Assembly (NCBI RefSeq): GCF_004028635.1
Contig: NZ_RQJW01000007.1
Location: forward strand, 1-64,000
Length of the DNA stretch: 64,000 bases
Reading direction: 5' to 3'
Origin: Streptomyces cyaneus
GTDB lineage: Bacteria > Actinomycetota > Actinomycetes > Streptomycetales > Streptomycetaceae
Position numbers and translations under genes: made by a program. The notes beneath the pieces are model-generated. The model made no database searches and was not told the DNA's origin. It worked only from the letters and a program-made list of their open reading frames with translations. Positions within the stretch are counted from its first letter, which is position 1. Each line of letters opens with the position of its first letter. Positions 50,684 through 58,595 of the stretch are shown here, piece after piece.

Positions 50684-51355
50684 TCAACCGTGCCCGCCGG
50701 CCCGGACCAGCCCCGTCTCGTAGGCCAGGACCACCACCTGTACGCGGTCGCGCAGGCCCAGCTTGGTCAGGATGCGGCCGACGTGGGTCTTCACGGTCGC
50801 CTCGGACAGGACCAGCCGGGCGGCGATCTCGCCGTTGGACAGGCCCTGCGCGACGAGCACCATGACCTCGCGCTCGCGGTCGGTGAGCCGCTCCAGCTCC
50901 TTGTGCTGGGCCTCCTTGCCGCTGGAGGGCAGCATGGGCGCGAACCGGTCCAGCAGGCGCCGGGTCGTCGACGGGGCCACCACCGCGTCGCCGCTGTGCA
51001 CGGAGCGGATGGCGCCGAGGAGCTCGCCCGGCGGCACGTCCTTGAGCATGAAGCCGGAGGCGCCCGCCTTCAGCCCGGAGAAGGCGTACTCGTCGAGGTC
51101 GAAGGTGGTCAGGATCAGCACCTTGGGCGGCTCGGGCTCCGAGCAGATGCGGCGGGTGGTCTCCACACCGTCCAACTTCGGCATGCGCACGTCCATCAGC
51201 ACGACGTCGACGGGGGTCGAGCGCAGCACCTGGAGGGCCTCGACGCCGTCGCCCGCCTCCGCGACGACCTCCATGTCCGGCTGGGCGGCAAGCACCATCC
51301 GGAACCCGGTGCGCAGCAGCACCTGGTCGTCGACGAGCATCACGCGGATCGTCAT
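50684..51355 (-). CDS. NarL/LuxR-family response regulator
   Basis: 223 aa. The receiver has MLVDDQ, phospho-Asp in VDVVLMDVRMPKLDG (about residue 54), the T-loop ILTTFD and Lys in FMLKDVPPGEL; the LuxR helix-turn-helix is LTDREREVMVLVAQGLSNGEIAARLVLSEATVKTHVGRIL. The partner histidine kinase gene lies 98 bp upstream on the same strand. The downstream region (50600-50690) is a degenerate repeat of CGTGCCCGCCAGGCT units running into the gene end. Confidence 0.95.
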   Translation of the reverse strand: MTIRVMLVDDQVLLRTGFRMVLAAQPDMEVVAEAGDGVEALQVLRSTPVDVVLMDVRMPKLDGVETTRRICSEPEPPKVLILTTFDLDEYAFSGLKAGASGFMLKDVPPGELLGAIRSVHSGDAVVAPSTTRRLLDRFAPMLPSSGKEAQHKELERLTDREREVMVLVAQGLSNGEIAARLVLSEATVKTHVGRILTKLGLRDRVQVVVLAYETGLVRAGGHG

Positions 51356-51453
51356 CGGGGTCCTCTTCCGTGTCTTCCGTATCCGTCTACAGGGCGTTGT
51401 ACAAGGCGTTCTACGAGTGCGTTACAGGTGTCAACGATGGGCATGCTCAGGCG

Positions 51454-52665
51454 TCAGTGTGCTGGTTTGAGCGGCAGCAGCGCACTGATGCGGAATCCTC
51501 CGCCCGGGCGCGGCCCCGCGTCCAGGGTGCCGCCGACCATGCCGACCCGCTCACGCATACCGATCAGGCCGTGCCCTTGCCCGTCGGCGCCGCCCTCCTC
51601 GTACAGCTCGTGCGGGGCGCCCTTGCCGTCGTCCTCGACGAGCAGACCGAGACCGTCGTCGAAGTAGACCAGGCGCACGCTCGCGCCGGCGTTCGGCCCG
51701 CCGTGCTTACGGGTGTTGGTGAGCGCCTCCTGCACGATGCGGTACGCCGTCAGCTCGACGCCGCTGGGCAGCGGGCGCGGAGTGCCCTCGACCTTGAAGT
51801 CGACCGGCAGGCCGGAAGTGCGGCACTGCTGGATGAGGTCATCGATCTGCTCGACGTCGGGCTGCGGGACGTACTCGCCGCCCTCCTGGTGCTCGCCGGT
51901 CCGCAGCACCCCGAGCAGGCGGCGCATCTCGGCGAGGGCCTGGCGGCCGGTGGAGGAGATGGTCTCCAGAGCCTTCTTGGCCTGGTCGGGGGCGGCGTCG
52001 AGGACGTAGGCGGCGCCGTCGGCCTGCACCACCATCACCGAGACGTTGTGCGCGACGACGTCGTGCAGCTCGCGCGCGATCCGGGCGCGTTCGGCGGCGA
52101 CCGCGACCTTGGCCTGCGCCTCCCGCTCCTTTTCGAGCCGGGTCGCGCGCTCCTCGAGCTGCTCGTAGTAGGCGCGGCGGGTGCGGATCGAGTCGCCGAG
52201 CACCCAGGCGAGCACGAACGGCACCGTCATGAAGATCATCAGGGCCACCGTGCCCAGGACGCTCGAGTCCCTCTCCGGCCAGCGCACCTGCGCCAGGGGC
52301 GCCGCGAACAGGGACACGGCCAGCGAGAGCCTGGAGGCCCAGCGGGCGCCGGTCACGGCCACGGTGTAGGTGATCACCAGGAAGGCGAAGTTGGCGGGCG
52401 TCGTCGCCACGTCGAGCGCCAGCTGCGCCACTCCCACGCCGATGGCCAGCAGCAGCATCTTCTCCGGCATGCGCCGGCGCAACGCGATCACCAGGCACAG
52501 CAGGACGACGACCGGAACGATGGCCGCCGGGGAGTCGGTGCCCGGAGCCTCCGCCGCCTCCATCCGGACGGCCTCGACCATCGCGGAGATCCCGAGAAGG
52601 AGGACGGCCCAGAAGCTGTCGACCCATGTCGGGTGCCGGCGGAGGAAGTCATAGAGGCGCTGCAC
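51454..52665 (-). CDS. NarL-type sensor histidine kinase
   Basis: 403 aa. About five membrane segments in the first 165 residues (WVDSFWAVLLLGISAMVEAV, AAIVPVVVLLCLVIAL, LLLAIGVGVAQLALDVA, FAFLVITYTVAVTGA, LGTVALMIFMTVPFVLAWVLG), a coiled-coil linker (YEQLEERATRLEKEREAQ), HisKA_3 with phospho-His in RIARELHDVVAHNVSVMVVQADG, and ATPase motifs AYRIVQEALTNTRKH, GLLVEDDGKGAP and GHGLIGMRERVGMVGG. There is no sizeable outer domain, so it probably senses membrane state. The GTG at 52665 is the start. Cognate partner of the downstream regulator. Confidence 0.94.
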   Translation of the reverse strand: MQRLYDFLRRHPTWVDSFWAVLLLGISAMVEAVRMEAAEAPGTDSPAAIVPVVVLLCLVIALRRRMPEKMLLLAIGVGVAQLALDVATTPANFAFLVITYTVAVTGARWASRLSLAVSLFAAPLAQVRWPERDSSVLGTVALMIFMTVPFVLAWVLGDSIRTRRAYYEQLEERATRLEKEREAQAKVAVAAERARIARELHDVVAHNVSVMVVQADGAAYVLDAAPDQAKKALETISSTGRQALAEMRRLLGVLRTGEHQEGGEYVPQPDVEQIDDLIQQCRTSGLPVDFKVEGTPRPLPSGVELTAYRIVQEALTNTRKHGGPNAGASVRLVYFDDGLGLLVEDDGKGAPHELYEEGGADGQGHGLIGMRERVGMVGGTLDAGPRPGGGFRISALLPLKPAH

Positions 52666-52783
52666 GTAACCCAGCGTAGGGAAGCGAGATGCGTGCAGGG
52701 GTCAACCGGAGGGCCGATCCGCATCACGCGCGCGTACTCCGCAAGGTGGAGGCTGCGTTCCCCTGTGCGCTTAGCCTGGGCCG

Positions 52784-53878
52784 GTGACAGCAGAGGCGAC
52801 GGACGAGTGGCTCGGGTGGCGCGCGGCAGCGGAAGCCGCCCTCTACGGGCCGGACGGCTTCTACCGCCGCCCCGAGGGACCGGCCGGCCACTTCCGTACG
52901 TCCGTCCATGCGTCGCCCCTCTTCGCCGGTGCCGTGGCCCGGCTGCTGTGCCGGGTCGACGAGGCCCTGGGCCGGCCCGCCTCGCTCGGCTTCGTCGACA
53001 TGGGTGCGGGGCGGGGCGAGCTGGTCACCCGCGTACTGGCCGCCCTCCCCGCCGAGGTGGCGGCACGCACGCGTGCGTACGCCGTCGAGATCGCCGACCG
53101 GCCGGAGACCCTGGATCACCGGATCGAGTGGCTGCCGGAGCCGCCTCAGCGGCTCCAGGGCCTGCTGTTCGCGAACGAGTGGCTGGACAACGTCCCCGTC
53201 GACGTCGCGGAGGTGGACCCGACGGGCGTACCGCGCCTGGTTCTCGTACGACGGGACGGGACCGAGCGCCTCGGGGAGCCGGTCGCCGGGGCGGAGGCGG
53301 AGTGGCTCGCGCGATGGTGGCCGCCGGGGCGCGCGGAGGGTGCACGGGCCTCGGAGGGGGCGCGGGCCGTGGAGGACGCACCGGGCGTGGAGGATGCACC
53401 GGGCGTGGAGGATGCACCGGGCGTGGAAGGGCTGCGGGCCGAGATCGGGCTGCCGCGGGACGAGGCCTGGTCCGGCGCCGTCGCGACACTGGACCGGGGG
53501 CTCGCGGTCGCCGTGGACTACGCGCACACGGCGCACGCCCGGCCGCCCTTCGGGACGCTCACCGGCTTCCGCGAGGGGCGCGAGACGGCGCCCGTGCCGG
53601 ACGGGTCGTGCGACATCACCGCGCATGTCGCGCTGGACGCGTGCGCGACGGCGTGTGCGCTACCCGGCGCGCGCCTGTTGTCCCAACGTGACGCGTTGCG
53701 CGCCTTGGGCATCACGGGCGCACGCCCCCCGCTCGAGTTGGCCTCCACGCGGCCGGCCGAGTACGTACGAGCCCTCGCAAGCGCGGGCGAAGCCGCCGAG
53801 CTCACCGCGAAGGGCGGGCTGGGGGACTTCGGGTGGCTGGTGCAGCCGGTCGGGATTCCGGACGTACTGGCGGATTGA
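52784..53878 (+). CDS. MidA/NDUFAF7-family SAM methyltransferase (COG1565)
   Basis: 364 aa. Family hallmarks: GFYRRPEGPAGHFRTSVHASPLFAGAVARLL, motif I FVDMGAGRGELVTRVL (about residues 69-84), the signature LLFANEWLDNVPVD (matching NEx(F/W)DxLPV), GLAVAVDYAHTAHARPP and VPDGSCDITAHVALDA (matching DLTAxVDF). Mitochondrial NDUFAF7 and the Dictyostelium MidA protein dimethylate an arginine of the complex I 49-kDa (NuoD) subunit; an orphan nuoD homologue lies convergent 16 bp away. An 18-bp tandem repeat adds PGVEDA units near residue 200. The GTG at 52784 lacks a strong ribosome site. Confidence 0.85.
   Translation: MTAEATDEWLGWRAAAEAALYGPDGFYRRPEGPAGHFRTSVHASPLFAGAVARLLCRVDEALGRPASLGFVDMGAGRGELVTRVLAALPAEVAARTRAYAVEIADRPETLDHRIEWLPEPPQRLQGLLFANEWLDNVPVDVAEVDPTGVPRLVLVRRDGTERLGEPVAGAEAEWLARWWPPGRAEGARASEGARAVEDAPGVEDAPGVEDAPGVEGLRAEIGLPRDEAWSGAVATLDRGLAVAVDYAHTAHARPPFGTLTGFREGRETAPVPDGSCDITAHVALDACATACALPGARLLSQRDALRALGITGARPPLELASTRPAEYVRALASAGEAAELTAKGGLGDFGWLVQPVGIPDVLAD
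53369..53422. repeat. Three 18-bp tandem units in the MidA-like gene
   Basis: The unit GTGGAGGAYGCACCGGGC occurs three times without gap plus a partial fourth, giving in-frame VEDAPG repeats in a linker between the NEWLD motif and the VDYAHT motif. Confidence 0.9.
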
Positions 53879-53894
53879 GCCGTCGAACGTGGGC

Positions 53895-55046
53895 TTACTT
53901 GTCGATGTCCCCCACCACGAAGAACATCGACCCCAAGATCGCCACCATGTCGGCGACCAGCGTCCCCGGCAGCAGTTCGACCAGCGTCTGGATGTTGTTG
54001 TACGACGCCGAGCGCAGCTTGAGCCGGTACGGGGTCTTCTCGCCCTTGCTGACGAGGTAGTAGCCGTTGATGCCGAGCGGATTCTCGGTCCACGCGTACG
54101 TGTGGCCCTCGGGCGCCTTGAGGACCTTGGGGAGCCGCTGGTTGATCGGCCCGGGCGGCAGCCCGGCGAGCCGGTCGAGGCAGGCGTCGGCGAGGTCGAG
54201 GGCGTTGTGGGTCTGCTCCAGCAGGCACTCGAACCGGGCGAGGCAGTCGCCCTCCTCGCGAGTCACCACCTTCAGGACGTCCCGCAGCTCGCCGTAGGCG
54301 AGATACGGCTCGTCACGGCGCAGGTCGAAGTCGACGCCCGAGGCGCGCGCGATCGGCCCGCTCGCGCCGTACGCGTGCACGGTCTCCGGCGCGAGGACAC
54401 CCACGCCCCGCGTGCGCCCGCGGAAGATCTCGTTGCCGAGGACCAGGTCGTCGAACCGGTCCATGCGCGAGCGCACATCGGCGACGGCGGCACGCGCACG
54501 CGTGGTCCAGCCGGCCGGCAAGTCCTCCTTCAGGCCGCCGACCCGGTTGAACATGTAGTGCATCCGCCCACCGGAGACCTCCTCCATGACGTGCTGGAGT
54601 TCCTCGCGCTCGGTGAAGGCGTAGAAGATCGGCGTGATCCCGCCCAGCTCCAGCGGGTACGACCCCAGGAACATCAGGTGGTTGAGCACCCGGTTCAGCT
54701 CCGCGAGCAGCGTCCGCGTCCACACCGCCCGCTCGGGCACCTCCATGCCGAGCATGCGCTCCACGGCGAGGACGACGCCCAGCTCGTTGGAGAAGGCCGA
54801 CAGCCAGTCGTGGCGGTTGGCGAGCATGATGATCTGGCGGTAGTCGCGGGCCTCGAACAGCTTCTCCGCACCGCGGTGCATATAGCCGATCACCGGCTCC
54901 GCGTGCGTGATGCGCTCGCCGTCCAGGACGAGCTTGAGGCGCAGCACGCCGTGCGTGGACGGGTGCTGGGGCCCGATGTTGAGCACCATGTCGGTGCTCT
55001 CCGCGGCGCCGCCGATACCGACCATGGTCTCCGTCGTAGGAGTCAT
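53895..55046 (-). CDS. Orphan NADH-quinone oxidoreductase subunit D-like protein
   Basis: 383 aa, about the length of NuoD. It has the quinone-site signature MVLNIGPQHPSTHGVLRLKL with the conserved His at residue 32, the GYMHRGAEKL motif (Arg58), GRMHYMFNRVGGLKEDLP, and the C-terminal end MVAILGSMFFVVGDIDK. It lacks the Ni-binding CxxC pairs of hydrogenases, so it is quinone-type. Differences from canonical NuoD: Trp81 where the quinone-binding Tyr is expected (NRHDW) and Glu for Asp in GSYPLELGG. No other nuo gene is nearby. The ATG at 55046 follows GGGGAG. It is convergent with the MidA-like gene. Confidence 0.88.
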   Translation of the reverse strand: MTPTTETMVGIGGAAESTDMVLNIGPQHPSTHGVLRLKLVLDGERITHAEPVIGYMHRGAEKLFEARDYRQIIMLANRHDWLSAFSNELGVVLAVERMLGMEVPERAVWTRTLLAELNRVLNHLMFLGSYPLELGGITPIFYAFTEREELQHVMEEVSGGRMHYMFNRVGGLKEDLPAGWTTRARAAVADVRSRMDRFDDLVLGNEIFRGRTRGVGVLAPETVHAYGASGPIARASGVDFDLRRDEPYLAYGELRDVLKVVTREEGDCLARFECLLEQTHNALDLADACLDRLAGLPPGPINQRLPKVLKAPEGHTYAWTENPLGINGYYLVSKGEKTPYRLKLRSASYNNIQTLVELLPGTLVADMVAILGSMFFVVGDIDK

Positions 55047-55077
55047 GGACACAGTCTCCCCTACGTACGCTGGCCCC

Positions 55078-55626
55078 ATGGAGACGGGGAGCCCGGAGCA
55101 CACGGGGACGGCGGGAGACGAGCGGGTGGGGGACGAGCAAATGGAGGCCGAGCAGGCCGGGGCCGAGCCAGGGTGGACCGGGCTGCCCCCGGGGCTGCTG
55201 AAGATGCGGCGGCTGTTGCTGGTGGTGTGGCTGGGGCTGCTGACGATCGGCCTGGCCCTGCTGCTCGGGCTGCTGGTCGGACCCGGCTGGGCCGCCTTCG
55301 CGCTGCTGCCGCTGGCCCTGATGGCATGGGGCTGGGTGATGCTCGGCCGCAACTGGCGTTCGTGGCGGTACGCCGAGCGCGCCGACGACCTGCTGATCAG
55401 CCGGGGCGTGCTGTGGCGTGAGGAGACGGTCGTGCCATACGGCCGGATGCAGCTGGTCGAGGTCACCTCCGGCCCCGTGGAGCGGCACTTCGGCCTGGCC
55501 AGCGTGCAGTTGCACACGGCCGCCGCGGCCACCGACGCGACCATCCCCGGCCTCGACCCGGCCGAGGCGGAACGGTTGCGCGACCGGCTCACCGAGCTGG
55601 GCGAGGCCCGTTCGGCGGGGCTGTGA
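55078..55626 (+). CDS. PH-domain membrane protein, YdbS-like
   Basis: 182 aa. A hydrophilic acidic N-terminus of about 40 residues precedes two membrane segments (LLLVVWLGLLTIGLALLLGLLV and AAFALLPLALMAWGWVML), then a bacterial PH (bPH_2) domain: DDLLISRGVLWREETVVPYGRMQLVEVTSGPVERHFGLASVQLHTA. This is the YdbS family, which works with YdbT. The next gene overlaps by 4 bp (GTGA). The ATG at 55078 is only 31 bp from the divergent nuoD-like start. In Bacillus the YdbST pair is linked to resistance to an amylocyclicin-type peptide; the role here is unknown. Confidence 0.87.
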   Translation: METGSPEHTGTAGDERVGDEQMEAEQAGAEPGWTGLPPGLLKMRRLLLVVWLGLLTIGLALLLGLLVGPGWAAFALLPLALMAWGWVMLGRNWRSWRYAERADDLLISRGVLWREETVVPYGRMQLVEVTSGPVERHFGLASVQLHTAAAATDATIPGLDPAEAERLRDRLTELGEARSAGL

Positions 55627-56957
55627 CGACGCCCGGCGTCGACGACGCCATACGCGAGCAGCGACCCGTGACCGACCGGCGGCTGCACCCCGTGACGCCG
55701 CTCAGGCGCGCGTGGGCGCCGGTCGCCGTGCTCATCGGCTGGGCGGTGCACGACCCCGACCAGGCTCAGCGCCAGCTGACCAGGCTGACGACCACCACGC
55801 TTCTGCTCGCGCTCGCCGTGCTCGTCCCCGCGGCCGCCCTGTACGGCTTCCTCACCTGGTGGTTCACGCACTTCGCGGTGACCGACACCGAACTGCGCAT
55901 CCGCACCGGCCTGGTGTTCCGGCGCACGGCGCACATCCGGCTGGAACGCATCCAGGCCGTCGACATCACCCAGCCGCTGCTCGCGCGCGTGGCGGGCGTC
56001 GCCAAGCTCAAACTCGACGTCATAGGCGCGGACAAGAAGGACGAACTCGCCTTCCTGGGCGCGGAGGAGGCGCGTGCGCTCCGCGCGGAACTCCTCGCGC
56101 GCGCCGCCGGTTTCGCGCCCGAGACGGCGCACGAGGTCGGCGAGGCGCCGTCCCAGGAGCTGCTGCGCGTGCCACCGGGCGTGCTGGCCGTCTCACTCGT
56201 CCTGACCGGCGCCACCTGGGCGACGCTGGCCGCCGCGATCGTCGTACCGACCATCCTCTGGCTGGCCACGGAAAGCCCGTGGACGGTCCTCGCGACCGCG
56301 GTTCCGCTGTTCGGCGCGGCGGGGGCGAGCAGCGTGGGGCGGTTCGTCGCCGAGTACGACTGGACGGTGGGCGAGTCACCGGACGGGCTGCGCCTCGACC
56401 ACGGCCTGCTCGACCGGGCGCACGAGACGGTGCCGCCAGGCCGCGTCCAGACCGTACGGATCGTCGAGCCGCTGCTGTGGCGGCGGCGCGGCTGGGTGCG
56501 GGTGGAACTGGACGTGGCGGGCTCGTCCAACTCGGTCCTGCTTCCGGTCGCCCCGCGCGAGGTCGCCGAATCGGTCGTCGCGCGCGTGCTGCCCGGGGTG
56601 ACGGTGCCGCCGCGCGCGTCGCTGTCACGTCCGCCGCGGCGGGCGGGTCGGTGCGTGCCGGTGTGGTGGCGCGGATACGGCCTGGCCGTCACGGACGCGG
56701 TGTTCGCCGCCCGGACCGGCCTCTTCCGGCGGAGCCTGGCCCTGGTGCCGCACGCGAAGGTCCAGAGCGTACGGCTGGCTCAGGGCCCCTGGGAGCGGCT
56801 GTGGGGCGTCGCCGACGTACGCGTGGACACCGGGGCCAACAAGACGGTGACCGCCCGTCTGCGGGACACCGGGGAGGCGGCGGAGCTGCTGCGGGGGCAG
56901 GCGGAGCGGTCACGCACGGGGCGCAGGGACGCCCGGCCGGATCGGTGGATGGCCTGA
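55623..56957 (+). CDS. PH-domain membrane protein, YdbT-like (multiple bPH_2 domains)
   Basis: 444 aa. Membrane pair near residues 55-85 (LLLALAVLVPAAALYGFLTWWF), then bPH_2 domain 1 (VTDTELRIRTGLVFRRTAHIRLERIQAVDITQPLLARVAGVAKLKLDVIG), further membrane segments (about 190-240), domain 2 (YDWTVGESPDGLRLDHGLLDRAHETVPPGRVQTVRIVEPLLWRR), and domain 3 (AVTDAVFAARTGLFRRSLALVPHAKVQSVRLAQGPWERLWG). The GTG overlaps the YdbS-like stop. Together they form a two-protein membrane module facing the cytoplasm. Confidence 0.9.
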   Translation: MTTPGVDDAIREQRPVTDRRLHPVTPLRRAWAPVAVLIGWAVHDPDQAQRQLTRLTTTTLLLALAVLVPAAALYGFLTWWFTHFAVTDTELRIRTGLVFRRTAHIRLERIQAVDITQPLLARVAGVAKLKLDVIGADKKDELAFLGAEEARALRAELLARAAGFAPETAHEVGEAPSQELLRVPPGVLAVSLVLTGATWATLAAAIVVPTILWLATESPWTVLATAVPLFGAAGASSVGRFVAEYDWTVGESPDGLRLDHGLLDRAHETVPPGRVQTVRIVEPLLWRRRGWVRVELDVAGSSNSVLLPVAPREVAESVVARVLPGVTVPPRASLSRPPRRAGRCVPVWWRGYGLAVTDAVFAARTGLFRRSLALVPHAKVQSVRLAQGPWERLWGVADVRVDTGANKTVTARLRDTGEAAELLRGQAERSRTGRRDARPDRWMA

Positions 56958-56994
56958 GCGTCCCTGCGTGACAGCGTGCGTGACCGAGTGATCG

Positions 56995-58416
56995 TCAGGA
57001 AACCGCGCTCCGCAACCCCTGCACGTCGATCTGTTCCGTCTCGTCATGAGCCGTCAGGTCGATGACCTGCCCGATGCCCCGGGACTCCTCGTCGGCCGGC
57101 TTGAAGTCGGCCTCGGACTCGGCCTTGTGGAGGGCGAGGGCCTCCTGGCCGACGACGTCGGCGAGGTCCTCGTTCTGGACGGACTCCAACGCGGAGGGCG
57201 CCGCCCCCTGCTTCGTACCGAAGAAGTCGAAGCCACCTTCGATCGCCGCACGCCGTACGGGCGTCGCCGGTACAACGGCCACCGCGGTCGGCGCGATGAA
57301 GTGCCCCGAGGGCTGCCGGGCCGGGGGCAGGGCCGGCTGGGTCTCGGCGACCGCGCCTGCCGTGGGGGTGGCGGCCGCGCGCTCGTGCCCGTCGACCGCC
57401 TCGGGCTTCCCCTGCGCCTCGTCCTCCAGCGCGGGCTCCGTCTCGGACCCGCCGGTGACCGTTGCCTCGACGGCGCCCGAACCGGCCTCCACCGACTCGT
57501 CGTCGGAGGGACCGTCGCCCTTCGGGGGATCGTTCTTCGGCGGCTCGTTCTTCGAGGACTCGCTCTTCGAGTTCTCGTTCTTCGAGCGCTCGCTCTTCGA
57601 GTTCTCGTTCTTCGACGTCTCGATGCCGTGGGATTCGTTGACGGGGTTCTCGTTGCCGTGAGACTCGTCCTTCGAGGACTCGCTGTCCTCCACCGAGCCG
57701 TCCCCGGTCTTCCCGGGACCGTCCGGACCGTCTCCCTCCGGCGTCCCCTGGAACCCGTCCCTGTCGAACCGCGCCAACGCAGCTCCGGCCCGCAGGAACA
57801 GCCGGGAGCCCTCCGGCGAGAAGATGGCCGGAGTCTCCGCCGACGCTTCCGCGGCCTCGGTGTCCACGTCCTCCGCCTCGTCCGGGGCAGCCACAGCCCC
57901 CTCCGCGGCGGCGGAAGCCGCACCGGCGACCGGCGCCGGCGGCAACGCGCGCGCGGGCGTGGCCGCCTCTATCTCCAGAACCCGGCGTTCCTCCAGGACG
58001 CTCGCCCGGTCGGCCTCCGCCGTGGCGTACCGACGCAGCAGCGCCGCGTGCTCGTTGCGCAGCCCCGCGAGCTCCGTGCGCTTGGCCCGCAGCCGCTGCT
58101 CCAGCTTGACGCGCAGCTCGCGCGACTCCTCGAGGTCGGTCTCCAGCTCGGCGACCCGCTCCTCGTACCGCCACTCGTCGCTCGCACGCGCGCGCGTGAG
58201 GTCGGCGACCCGTTTGCCCGCCTGCGTGTCCCAGCGGCGCATGACGACCGCGCCGACGACCGCTGTCGCCGCGGCGGCCGCGGCAAGGCCGCGCAGCACC
58301 ACGGGCTCGGTGAACACCCAGGGGGCGAGCGCGCAGACGACGGAGACGCCTGCGATCGCCGACGGGGGCAGCAGCCTGTGCAGGGGCGGGGAATGACGGT
58401 GACGTCCACGTGGCAT
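56995..58416 (-). CDS. Membrane-anchored coiled-coil protein with SKNE repeats
   Basis: 473 aa from the ATG at 58416 (MPRGRHRHSPPLHRLLPP). Two membrane segments lie near residues 18-60 (SAIAGVSVVCALAPWVF, GLAAAAAATAVVGAVVM), followed by a coiled coil of about 80 residues (EWRYEERVAELETDLEESRELRVKLEQRLRAKRTELAGL). Next come an Ala/Glu-rich linker, a short folded segment (IFSPEGSRLFLRAGAALARFDRDG), a tandem SKNE/NSKSE tract, and a C-terminal region (EGGFDFFGTKQGAA, DLADVVGQEALALHKAE). No enzyme motif is visible. It may be a structural or scaffold protein of the envelope. Confidence 0.78.
   Translation of the reverse strand: MPRGRHRHSPPLHRLLPPSAIAGVSVVCALAPWVFTEPVVLRGLAAAAAATAVVGAVVMRRWDTQAGKRVADLTRARASDEWRYEERVAELETDLEESRELRVKLEQRLRAKRTELAGLRNEHAALLRRYATAEADRASVLEERRVLEIEAATPARALPPAPVAGAASAAAEGAVAAPDEAEDVDTEAAEASAETPAIFSPEGSRLFLRAGAALARFDRDGFQGTPEGDGPDGPGKTGDGSVEDSESSKDESHGNENPVNESHGIETSKNENSKSERSKNENSKSESSKNEPPKNDPPKGDGPSDDESVEAGSGAVEATVTGGSETEPALEDEAQGKPEAVDGHERAAATPTAGAVAETQPALPPARQPSGHFIAPTAVAVVPATPVRRAAIEGGFDFFGTKQGAAPSALESVQNEDLADVVGQEALALHKAESEADFKPADEESRGIGQVIDLTAHDETEQIDVQGLRSAVS
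57545..57616. repeat. 15-bp tandem repeat encoding SKNENSKSE-type units
   Basis: TCGTTCTTCGAG and TCGCTCTTCGAG alternate in 15-bp steps on the plus strand, encoding (E)NSK/SKN/SKSE units on the minus strand. The reading frame is kept throughout. Confidence 0.8.
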
Positions 58417-58595
58417 GGCCAGAAACTTACCGCGCGTAGGCGAATCTTGTTGCCCCGGCCCGCAAAAACACAGCCATCCCAGTCGTTCACACAGCATCAG
58501 GAATCAGATCCGACACCGAATTGGCCAAGAACCAAGATCACAAAGCCCCGACGGCCACTTCACCCGCCACTTCATCGGCCACGTCACCGGTCGAG

